64,000 bases of DNA, from contig JAXDJH010000016.1 of assembly GCA_034663635.1 (NCBI GenBank), positions 1 through 64,000 on the forward strand, in the 5' to 3' direction. Within the stretch, counting starts at the first letter, position 1. Each line of letters opens with the position of its first letter. The notes under the pieces are model-generated. The model was not told the DNA's origin. It made no database searches and saw only the letters and a program-made list of their open reading frames with translations. The position numbers and the translations under genes were made by a program. Shown here piece by piece: positions 57,793 to 64,000 of this stretch. This DNA comes from JAXDJH01 sp034663635. Its GTDB lineage: Bacteria > Actinomycetota > CADDZG01 > WHSQ01.

Positions 57793-58829
57793 GTCGTTCT
57801 TGGTTGGTACTAACCGACGGTTATCTGATGGAACGGGCGGCCAAGACCGCTCATGGAGTGATCCGGTATTCGGACGATCCCATCGCGGCGGTTCTCGATC
57901 ACGACCACGCGGGGAAGCAACTGAAAGAGCTCATGCCCGATCTCGGCCGTGACGCTCCAATCGTCGCAACCGTCGCGGAGGGCGCGGAGCTTGGAGCCAA
58001 CGCTCTGCTGCTCGGCGTGGCAACGCCCGGCGGTTGGATGCCCGACCACTGGCGCGAGTGGATCATCGACTCCCTCAAGCGCGGCATGGAGGTGGTCAAC
58101 GGCCTTCATCGCTTCCTGCGAGACGACCCGGAGTTCGTGCAATTAGCGGAAGAGCACGGCGCTCGCATCTGGGATGTGCGGGATCCACCGAAAGACATTC
58201 CGCTCTGCTCGGGCAAGGCCCTCGATGCTCCGCAGAAGATCGTGGCGACTGTGGGCAGCGATTGCGCGGTCGGAAAGAAGACCGTCGCGATCGAGATCGC
58301 ACGGGCCGGGGCTGCCGCCGGTACTAAGACAGAGTTCGTTGCAACGGGTCAGACCGGGATCATGATCGCGGGACGTGGGATCGCGGTGGACCGCGTGATC
58401 GCGGACTTCCTCGCGGGCGCGGCCGAGAAGCTCGTTCTCGAATCGGATCCGGATTCCGAGGTGCTGCTCATCGAGGGGCAGGGGAGCCTCTGGCACCCGG
58501 CTTACAGCGGCGTGACGTTGGGACTTCTGCACGGCTCGGCGCCAGAATCGCTCGTCTTCTGTCACAAGGCGGGACACACCGAGATCGAGGAACCTCCGTT
58601 CACTAAGCTGCCTCCGGTCCCGGACATGATTCGAATCCTCGAAGAAGCGGCGTCGACCCTTCGTCCGGCGAAGACCGCGTGCGTGGCGCTCAACTGCCAG
58701 CATCTCGATCCGGATGAAGCGCGCCGCGCGATCGGCGAGATGGAAGATCTCACCGGCCTCCCCACCGGGGACGTCCTGGTGGGAGACGCGACGAAGCTTT
58801 GGGATGCGGTCGCCAAGGACCTCGTTTGA
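57789..58829 (+). CDS. dgcN: DUF1611-family P-loop protein, probable D-glutamate N-acetyltransferase (DgcN-like)
   Basis: The protein has 346 residues; the ATG overlaps the dgcA stop (atga). The N-terminal part has ATVAEGAELGANALLLGVATPGGWMP and HWREWIIDSLKRGMEVVNGLH. A Walker-like loop TVGSDCAVGKKT leads the C-terminal domain with FVATGQTGIMIAGRG, VLLIEGQGSLWHPAYSGVTLGLLHGS and a VALNCQHLD end. This is the DUF1611 family, whose characterised members (DgcN) acetylate D-glutamate before DgcA racemisation, feeding N-acetyl-L-glutamate to arginine synthesis or glutamate. The pathway was described in marine proteobacteria and haloarchaea. Confidence 0.85.
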   Translation: MSRSWLVLTDGYLMERAAKTAHGVIRYSDDPIAAVLDHDHAGKQLKELMPDLGRDAPIVATVAEGAELGANALLLGVATPGGWMPDHWREWIIDSLKRGMEVVNGLHRFLRDDPEFVQLAEEHGARIWDVRDPPKDIPLCSGKALDAPQKIVATVGSDCAVGKKTVAIEIARAGAAAGTKTEFVATGQTGIMIAGRGIAVDRVIADFLAGAAEKLVLESDPDSEVLLIEGQGSLWHPAYSGVTLGLLHGSAPESLVFCHKAGHTEIEEPPFTKLPPVPDMIRILEEAASTLRPAKTACVALNCQHLDPDEARRAIGEMEDLTGLPTGDVLVGDATKLWDAVAKDLV

Positions 58830-58950
58830 CCCTTGAGCTTTCGGATGTTCAGCTCGATCAACCCGAGCGAGCGTGGGGGATGGCCGCTGAACCTTCTTTT
58901 CTTCGAACTTTCACCTCACGCGGAATAGGGCCCACCGGGTTCTAGTTGCG

Positions 58951-59931
58951 ATGAATATGAGGCTGCCGGAAGCGCGCGAACAATCAGCTCCCTCGTGGCT
59001 CGTTTGGGCCGCTCTTTGGACGGTCTACATCGTCTGGGGCTCGACCTATCTCGCGATCCGGGTAACCGTCGAAACGATGCCCCCGCTTCTCGCAGCATCT
59101 GCGCGCTTCTTCGCTGCCGGAGGCTTGATGGCTGTCTTCCTTATCGTCAGGAAGGGCCGGGGCGCCTTGCGCGTCTCTAAGTCGGAACTCGCGGGGGCTG
59201 GACTTGTTGGCACGCTCTTGCTGCTCGGAGGAAACGGGATCGTCATGATCGCCGAGCAAGACGTTCCATCAGGCTTGGCCTCGCTGCTGATCGCTTCCAC
59301 CCCGTTGTGGGTGGTCCTGCTCCGCTACATCGCGAAGGAGCGCGTCTCCGCGGGCACCTTGGTCGGCGTGGCGGCAGGTTTCATCGGCGTCGCGTTGCTG
59401 GTGCTTCCGGGCGACAAGCCGGAGGGAGCACCGCTTCTTGGGATGTTGTTCATCATCGTGGCCGCGTTCCTGTGGGGAACCGGATCGTTCCTCTCCAAAC
59501 GAGTCCCCATGCCGAAAGACCCCTTCGTGTCGACGTCGCTGCAGATGCTTCTGGGCGGGCTGTCGCTGGCGGTTACGGGACTCATCCTGGGAGAGGGCTC
59601 GGGGATCCATTTCGAGACTTTCTCCGGGAGATCGATCATCGCTCTGTCGTACCTGGTCGTCTTCGGTTCGCTCGTCGCATTCACCGCATACGTCTGGGTC
59701 TTGCAGCACGCGCCTATCTCGAAAGTCGCGACGTACGCGTTCGTGAACCCGGTCATCGCGATCTTCCTTGGCTGGATCGTCCTGAACGAGGAAGTGACCC
59801 ATTGGATCCTCGCGGGGGCCGGAGTGATCGTTGCTTCCGTTGCCTTCATCGTTCGCAAGGAGTCGTCGCCGGTGCCCAGCAAAGACGTCGTAGAGAGCTC
59901 CACGACGGCTCTAGCGGCCGCCGACGCCTGA
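58951..59931 (+). CDS. EamA/DMT-family transporter (second copy)
   Basis: This is a 326-residue protein with ten predicted helices. The family motifs are LWTVYIVWGSTYLAIRVTVETMPPLLAASARFFAAGG, GGNGIVMIAEQDVPSGLASLLIASTPLWVVLL and the end ISKVATYAFVNPVIAIFLGWIVLNEEVTHWI. It is closer to the YedA/RhaT-like exporters than the copy at 53750, with which it shares only fold. It follows dgcN by 121 bases without a visible terminator, so amino-acid-type export linked to the D-glutamate genes is possible but unproven. Confidence 0.92.
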   Translation: MNMRLPEAREQSAPSWLVWAALWTVYIVWGSTYLAIRVTVETMPPLLAASARFFAAGGLMAVFLIVRKGRGALRVSKSELAGAGLVGTLLLLGGNGIVMIAEQDVPSGLASLLIASTPLWVVLLRYIAKERVSAGTLVGVAAGFIGVALLVLPGDKPEGAPLLGMLFIIVAAFLWGTGSFLSKRVPMPKDPFVSTSLQMLLGGLSLAVTGLILGEGSGIHFETFSGRSIIALSYLVVFGSLVAFTAYVWVLQHAPISKVATYAFVNPVIAIFLGWIVLNEEVTHWILAGAGVIVASVAFIVRKESSPVPSKDVVESSTTALAAADA

Positions 59932-59959
59932 GACAAACCCAGCCATCTAGTCTCTGAGG

Positions 59960-60895
59960 ATGCGACTCGCATCCGCGCTCACGACGCTCGTTCTGCTTTG
60001 TAGCGCATGCGCGGGTGGAGGGGTCGGTTCCGGGCCGGGTGCAACTGTGGCCGGATCGCCAAGCCCATCTCCCGCCCCGTCGCCCAGTTCCTCCGAGTCT
60101 GGCGAACGCGAAGGCTTCGTTCACCCGCACATCGGACTGCCGTCCAGCGCAGGCGACTACGCGCGCGAGATGGAGAACGTCGGCCCTCGCTTGCGCTCGG
60201 CCATCTCGAAATGGCTGGATGAGGACGGCGATCTTCGGTCTGCATCGGCCTGCCTCGTCTCGACTGGCGCCTTGTGGCAGCAACGTTTGATCAAGGGACT
60301 CGTCAAGGACGAGTCGCTGTCACGGGCGGTACTGCGAAGGCTGCCGGCGAGCGTCCGTCACACCGTCGATCAGCACATAAAAGCGTCCCGAGGTCTCCGT
60401 TCTCTGGCGACCCCGAGCAAGCCCCGAAAGGCGAGGCGCTATCGGATAACCCCGCCCGACAACCCCCTTCTCCTCAGGCGCATCTACGACCGATCGGAAC
60501 GCGACTACGGCATCGACTGGCGGGTTCTGGCGGCGTTGAACTTCGTGGAATCGAAGTTCGGCCGGTTCATGGGGCCCAGCTCGGCCGGCGCTCTCGGACC
60601 GATGCAGTTCATGCCTGCAACCTGGGATGCGTACGGCGACGGCGGCAACGTGATGGATCCACGCGACGCGATCCCGGCCGCCGCTCGCTACCTAAGAGCG
60701 TCGGGCGCTCCGGATCGGTTAAGAGATGCGCTCTACGCGTACAACCGTAGTTACGCGTACGTCGATGCCGTTCTGACTTACACCCGACACATGAAGCGCG
60801 ACTCACGCAACTTCTACGCGTACTGGTTCTGGCAGGTGTATGTGATGACCACCAAGGGCGACATGCAGCTCACAGAATTCCGCTGCAAGAACTGA
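59960..60895 (+). CDS. Lytic murein transglycosylase lipoprotein
   Basis: This is a 311-residue lipoprotein with lipobox LCSAC (Cys17), a Pro/Ser-rich wall-spanning linker (about 30-48), a helical region, and an SLT-type transglycosylase domain (about 165-270). Catalytic Glu is in ALNFVESKFGR, followed by GPMQFMPATWDAYG and AIPAAARYLRASG. It would cleave the MurNAc-GlcNAc bond of peptidoglycan from the outer face of the membrane. The stop is adjacent to that of the convergent NlpC/P60 hydrolase gene. The two wall enzymes are the likely reason for the pairing. Confidence 0.92.
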   Translation: MRLASALTTLVLLCSACAGGGVGSGPGATVAGSPSPSPAPSPSSSESGEREGFVHPHIGLPSSAGDYAREMENVGPRLRSAISKWLDEDGDLRSASACLVSTGALWQQRLIKGLVKDESLSRAVLRRLPASVRHTVDQHIKASRGLRSLATPSKPRKARRYRITPPDNPLLLRRIYDRSERDYGIDWRVLAALNFVESKFGRFMGPSSAGALGPMQFMPATWDAYGDGGNVMDPRDAIPAAARYLRASGAPDRLRDALYAYNRSYAYVDAVLTYTRHMKRDSRNFYAYWFWQVYVMTTKGDMQLTEFRCKN

Positions 60896-61954
60896 TCAGA
60901 CTCCGGGACGACCGGCCCCCACGAAGTCCGACCGGAACGCGGCAGTGACCCTGACGTAAGCCCCCGTATAGGGCGCCTCGACCATCTGTCCGTTCCCGAT
61001 GTACATCCCCACGTGGTGGATAGGGCTTCCGAAGAACAGAAGGTCTCCCGGCTGGAGATCGGATTGGCTTACGCGAGGGGTCGCGGCGTACTGCTGACTC
61101 GAGCTGTGCGGCAGCGAGACCCCAGCATGGGCCCACGACCACATGGTCAATCCTGAACAGTCATATGAATCGGGGCCGGCCGCGGCCCACTGGTAGGGCT
61201 TGCCAACCTGAGACAAGCCGGCGTCCACCGCCGCCTGAGCTTGTGCGTTCGGTGCGGGGGCCGGATTCGCGGGCTCGCTGTAAGCCAGAGATGGGCGTGA
61301 AGAAGCTGCGGCGGCTTCGACGGCAGCCTGCCTCCGCGCTTCGGCCCGCTGGATCGCTTGGTTCAGGGCAGCGATCTCATCCTCTTGTTCGTGGACTTTG
61401 AGATCGATCGTCGAGCGAAGGTCCGCGAGCTTCGTCTCGGTTCGCAGCGCTTCGCCTTTGGCGGTTTCGAGGTCCGCTATCTGGTGATCGAGTTCGAGGC
61501 GGTCGACCGCTAGCCGCTCGAAGACCTGAACCTGCGCGTCGTTGGACGACTTGAGGTACTCGATCCGCGTTTCCAGTTCCGACAAGGTTTCGGCCGACAG
61601 CAGCGAGTCGATCCCGACGCCCGACCCCCCAGACTTGTAAAGCTCAGTTGCGAGGCCCACTGCTGCGGTCTCTTTGACTCGCATCCGAGTCTGGATGGAG
61701 CGCACGACGAGCTCTTTGGCGGCCATCTCCTGCTGGATCCGATCCAGGTCTGCGTGGACCTCGTTGTAGCGCTCGGAGACGATCTCGAAATCGGCTTCGA
61801 TCTCGAGCAGGCGCGCTTTAGCGGCCTCAAGCTCCGAGCGCGAGGGAGCGGCTCGGGTCGGCGATGAGGCTGCGAGTGGCAACAGCGTGAGGGCGGCAAC
61901 TGAAGCCGCCACCCTCAGGGCACGCGATCTGGCGCGCCTAGGGGTCCCGCGCAT
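60896..61954 (-). CDS. Exported NlpC/P60 peptidoglycan endopeptidase with coiled coil
   Basis: This is a 352-residue exported hydrolase, RipA/PcsB-like in layout. A signal peptide covers 1-35 (ALRVAASVAALTLLPLAASSPTRA). A long coiled coil runs from 37 to about 215 (LEAAKARLLEIEADFEIVSERYNEVHADLDRI and further). The NlpC/P60 domain is at about 235-352. Catalytic Cys is in DSYDCSGLTMWSW and His in PIHHVGMYIGN, with the third residue near MVEAPYTG. Such enzymes cut D-Glu-mDAP bonds and are often gated by their coiled coil and FtsEX-type partners. No ftsEX is present here. Confidence 0.93.
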   Translation of the reverse strand: MRGTPRRARSRALRVAASVAALTLLPLAASSPTRAAPSRSELEAAKARLLEIEADFEIVSERYNEVHADLDRIQQEMAAKELVVRSIQTRMRVKETAAVGLATELYKSGGSGVGIDSLLSAETLSELETRIEYLKSSNDAQVQVFERLAVDRLELDHQIADLETAKGEALRTETKLADLRSTIDLKVHEQEDEIAALNQAIQRAEARRQAAVEAAAASSRPSLAYSEPANPAPAPNAQAQAAVDAGLSQVGKPYQWAAAGPDSYDCSGLTMWSWAHAGVSLPHSSSQQYAATPRVSQSDLQPGDLLFFGSPIHHVGMYIGNGQMVEAPYTGAYVRVTAAFRSDFVGAGRPGV

Positions 61955-61998
61955 CGTGACCAGGGTACCGGATGGCCCCAGTTAGGGCCCTGATAGCC

Positions 61999-62799
61999 CT
62001 AAGAGTGCCTGGTAGCGGCCCTTTTCGAGAAGAACCAGGCGACGGCGGCGATCCCCACCACTCCTGCCACCGTGGCGAGCCCATTCCCCACCGTGAGCTC
62101 CGGGGCGTGGATGTGAGGCAGCCTGTCGCGAAGGGTTACCGGGTTGCGGAAGAGCTCGACGGTCCAGCCTCGTTCCTCCGCCAGCTTCCGTAGCGCTTTA
62201 TCAGGATTCACGACCACTGGATTGCCGACCGACTCGAGCATGGGGAGATCGGTAGCCGAGTCGGTGTATGCGAAGGAGCCCTCTAGGTTGATGCCGATCT
62301 CATCGGCCAGCTTTTTGATCGCCTCAGCTTTGTAGGGACCGTACGCGTAGAAGTCGAGCTCGCCCGTGTACTTGCCGTCGACGATCTCGGGCCGCGTGGC
62401 AATCCATCGATCAACCCGAAGCATGCGAGCGAGAGGCTCAACGACTTCCTCCGGCGAGGAAGAGACGATGCAGATCATCCGACCGGCCGAGCGATGATCG
62501 TGCATGAGCTCGAGCGCTTCGGCATAGATGAGAGGCGAGATCACTTCCTCCAACACCTCTGAGACCACGCGGCGTACTTTCTCGACTTCCCACCCGGCGG
62601 TGAGCTTCGCCGCCTCTTCCCGCATCCGTTCCATCTTTTCTTCGTCCGCGCCCATGAGTTGGAACATGAGTTGGGCGTAGAGGGACTTCATCAGGAATGA
62701 CCGTCCGATCAGTCCTTCCTTGAAAAAGGAGCGTCCCAGCGCCAGCGGGCTGGACCGGGCAATGATCGTCTTGTCTAGGTCGAAAAACGCCGCCTCCAT
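61999..62799 (-). CDS. HAD-superfamily phosphatase (IB/SerB-like) with C-terminal helix
   Basis: The protein has 266 residues from ATG 62799; ATG 62820 is an in-frame alternative. The HAD nucleophile and acid are Asp7 and Asp9 in FFDLDKT. Motif II Ser lies in CIVSSSPEE, the motif III Lys is in YKAEAIKK, and the acidic motif IV is AYTDSATDLPML. This is the HAD-IB group common in actinobacteria, whose members dephosphorylate serine or lysophospholipids. A C-terminal hydrophobic segment (LATVAGVVGIAAVAWFF) with a basic end suggests membrane tethering. It is divergent from the Tad locus, whose first start lies 15 bases away. Confidence 0.88.
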   Translation of the reverse strand: MEAAFFDLDKTIIARSSPLALGRSFFKEGLIGRSFLMKSLYAQLMFQLMGADEEKMERMREEAAKLTAGWEVEKVRRVVSEVLEEVISPLIYAEALELMHDHRSAGRMICIVSSSPEEVVEPLARMLRVDRWIATRPEIVDGKYTGELDFYAYGPYKAEAIKKLADEIGINLEGSFAYTDSATDLPMLESVGNPVVVNPDKALRKLAEERGWTVELFRNPVTLRDRLPHIHAPELTVGNGLATVAGVVGIAAVAWFFSKRAATRHS

Positions 62800-62813
62800 C
62801 CTTTGATTGTCGC

Positions 62814-63725
62814 GTGACATCGGGCACAGCGCCCCCGCGACCCGGGTGTTGGGGTTGCGACGTGGGATGCGTAGAGATCTCGGTCCTGGCGAAGGAGACG
62901 GATCGTCTCGCCATTGCTCGCGCCTTGGACGCGGCCCCCAGCGAGTGGTCGATCGAGTTCTCCAGCGGAGGCTGCCCTCCATCTGGTCTCTGCGTCGCTG
63001 CTGCCGATGCCTTGGATGCACCGGTCGATGCGATCCGGTTCGATCCTCAACGTCCGAACGAACTGGTGCCCGCCATCGCGAACCGCCTTCGAGCACGAAG
63101 CCCGCGGGTCATCATCGTCACGGGGGCCTCGCGCGGTTGCGGCGTAACTACGGTTGCTCTTCACCTCGCGGGCGTGCTCGCTTCGCATTGCCGGACGTGC
63201 TTCGTGGATCTCGACAGATCTTGGGGAGCACGAGATCGCCTTGGATTGCCGGAGAACGCGCTTACTTGGGCTTCGGATGATCTCGAGAGCGCATTGCTGC
63301 CGGTCGCCGGGGGTTTTCGGGCTCTTATCTCTCCTGGTGACGACAGCCCGCCGCCGTCGGATCTCCTCCAAGGCTTGGTTCCTCGCTTCGAAAGCGTCGT
63401 CGTCGATGCACCGGATCGCGTGCAAGAGGCCGAGCCGCTTCGTGCCGCGGTCCTCGTGGTGAGTCCGACGGATGAAGGCGCTCGTCGCGCTCGCCGGATT
63501 CTCGCCGCGTGCCCGAATCTGCCGTGGGTCTGTGTGGCGAATCGCTTGGGTCCCGGAGGAGAGACCACGCGATCCGAGCTCGAGCGCGTGATGGGACGAC
63601 GATTCGCCCTTGAGCTTCCTTGCACGCCTGCTCTCCGAGACGTGGAGGGCGAGCGTCTCCTTCGTTCCGTCTCCCATCGGTGGGTGCGGCGACTCGATGC
63701 ACTGGGCGAGGGGATCCTCAGGTGA
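62814..63725 (+). CDS. TadZ/CpaE-like P-loop ATPase of a pilus locus
   Basis: The protein has 303 residues from GTG 62814; GTG 62862 would give a shorter form and is equally plausible. The fold is ParA/MinD-like: VIIVTGASRGCGVTTVALHLAGVLA, CFVDLDRSWGARDRLGL, FESVVVDAPDRVQEAEPLRAAVLVVSPTDEG and VCVANRLGPGG. The P loop lacks both usual lysines (GASRGCGVTT), typical of atypical TadZ/CpaE proteins that mark the site of Tad pilus assembly. The stop overlaps the start of a CpaF/TadA-type ATPase gene, which supports the assignment. The N-terminal 60 residues have Cys pairs. Confidence 0.75.
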   Translation: MTSGTAPPRPGCWGCDVGCVEISVLAKETDRLAIARALDAAPSEWSIEFSSGGCPPSGLCVAAADALDAPVDAIRFDPQRPNELVPAIANRLRARSPRVIIVTGASRGCGVTTVALHLAGVLASHCRTCFVDLDRSWGARDRLGLPENALTWASDDLESALLPVAGGFRALISPGDDSPPPSDLLQGLVPRFESVVVDAPDRVQEAEPLRAAVLVVSPTDEGARRARRILAACPNLPWVCVANRLGPGGETTRSELERVMGRRFALELPCTPALRDVEGERLLRSVSHRWVRRLDALGEGILR

Positions 63726-64000
63726 ATCTGAAAACGCTCATGGAACGCGTCTGGGAGTCGGACGAACTCGCCGATCTCGATCCCGCCGCGCGCAGGCTCG
63801 CACTTCGAGACGTGGTCACGAGCGAACCCGGCGCGGACATCACTTGGGTGGGCCGGCTTGCCGACGCGATCGATGGGTTCGGCCCGCTTACCGATCTGAT
63901 GCTCGACGACGGCGTGACGGACATCCTGGTTAATGGGCCCCATGAAGTGTGGGCCGAGCGTGGCGGCGAGCTAAAACGCGCCAAAGTTCGGTTCGAGGAC
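63722..64000 (+). CDS. CpaF/TadA-type secretion ATPase, N-terminal part (cut by window end)
   Basis: GTG 63722 overlaps the upstream stop (gtga), and 93 codons are visible before the window ends. It reads NLKTLMERVWESDELADLDPAARRLALRDV, then GFGPLTDLMLDDGVTDILVNGPHEVWAERGGEL. The GFGPL..LL.D..VTDILVNG stretch is the signature of the N-terminal domain of CpaF/TadA ATPases, which power Flp/Tad pilus assembly or related secretion. The catalytic domain lies beyond the window. With the TadZ-like gene it marks the start of a tad operon. Confidence 0.88.
   Translation, partial: MNLKTLMERVWESDELADLDPAARRLALRDVVTSEPGADITWVGRLADAIDGFGPLTDLMLDDGVTDILVNGPHEVWAERGGELKRAKVRFED

Noticed and set aside
1..64000. 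CRISPR array or rRNA operon
   Set aside because: No regularly spaced direct repeats and no rRNA-like sequence were found on either strand.

Overview
The window is GC-rich DNA, with genes on both strands, from what looks like an uncultured, fairly deep-branching member of the Actinomycetota. The evidence is a WhiB protein, an Rv2578c-type radical SAM protein behind a Gram-positive/actinobacterial LexA box, SenX3-RegX3-like phosphate control, an Spo0H/SigH-type sigma factor, a PAC2 protein, several lipoproteins and frequent GTG/TTG starts. No rRNA, CRISPR array, phage or transposase gene is visible. One RNA gene is clear: a selenocysteine tRNA. No gap between genes exceeds about 300 bases.

Layout. 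1-7360: a large secreted protein, a secreted HExxH metalloprotease, a beta-propeller lipoprotein and a phosphodiesterase gene broken by an in-frame TAG. 7507-7791: WhiB. 7924-15805: three tandem paralogous secreted proteins built from shared modules, one ending in RTX calcium-binding repeats; this looks like an undescribed surface-protein family. 15798-24604: MetF-like reductase, ECF sigma factor with a membrane tail, YjbQ, polyprenyl diphosphate synthase, helical repeat protein, TetR, short HPF, glycosyltransferase, O-antigen-ligase-like protein and HD-GYP. 24667-30560: exported proteins (propeller/VWA, LVIVD repeats, M28 peptidase).

30568-38984 is a complete phosphate locus. pstS-pstC-pstA-pstB-phoU runs leftward. 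A SenX3-like kinase, RegX3-like regulator, PhoU-like DUF47 protein and PiT permease run rightward. PHO-box-like 11-nt direct repeats lie in the divergent region and before the DUF47-pit pair, and a strong hairpin separates pstS from pstC.

39008-46313 holds a PAC2 protein, SigH, tRNA-Sec and a string of partial duplications of the tRNA-Sec 3' end. These bracket a GH92 glycosidase and a hydrolase-adenylate cyclase fusion, so the region looks like an integration hot spot. A DUF2975/XRE pair with an operator-like promoter follows. 46429-52022 holds a secreted protein, a 7TM sensor kinase, a REC-GAF-kinase hybrid and a single-domain response regulator.

52074-64000: SRPBCC protein, topoisomerase IB, two EamA exporters, the SOS-box radical SAM gene, HtpX, a probable D-glutamate pair (DgcA/DgcN-like), a lytic transglycosylase facing an NlpC/P60 hydrolase, a HAD hydrolase, and the start of a Tad/Flp pilus operon cut by the window end.
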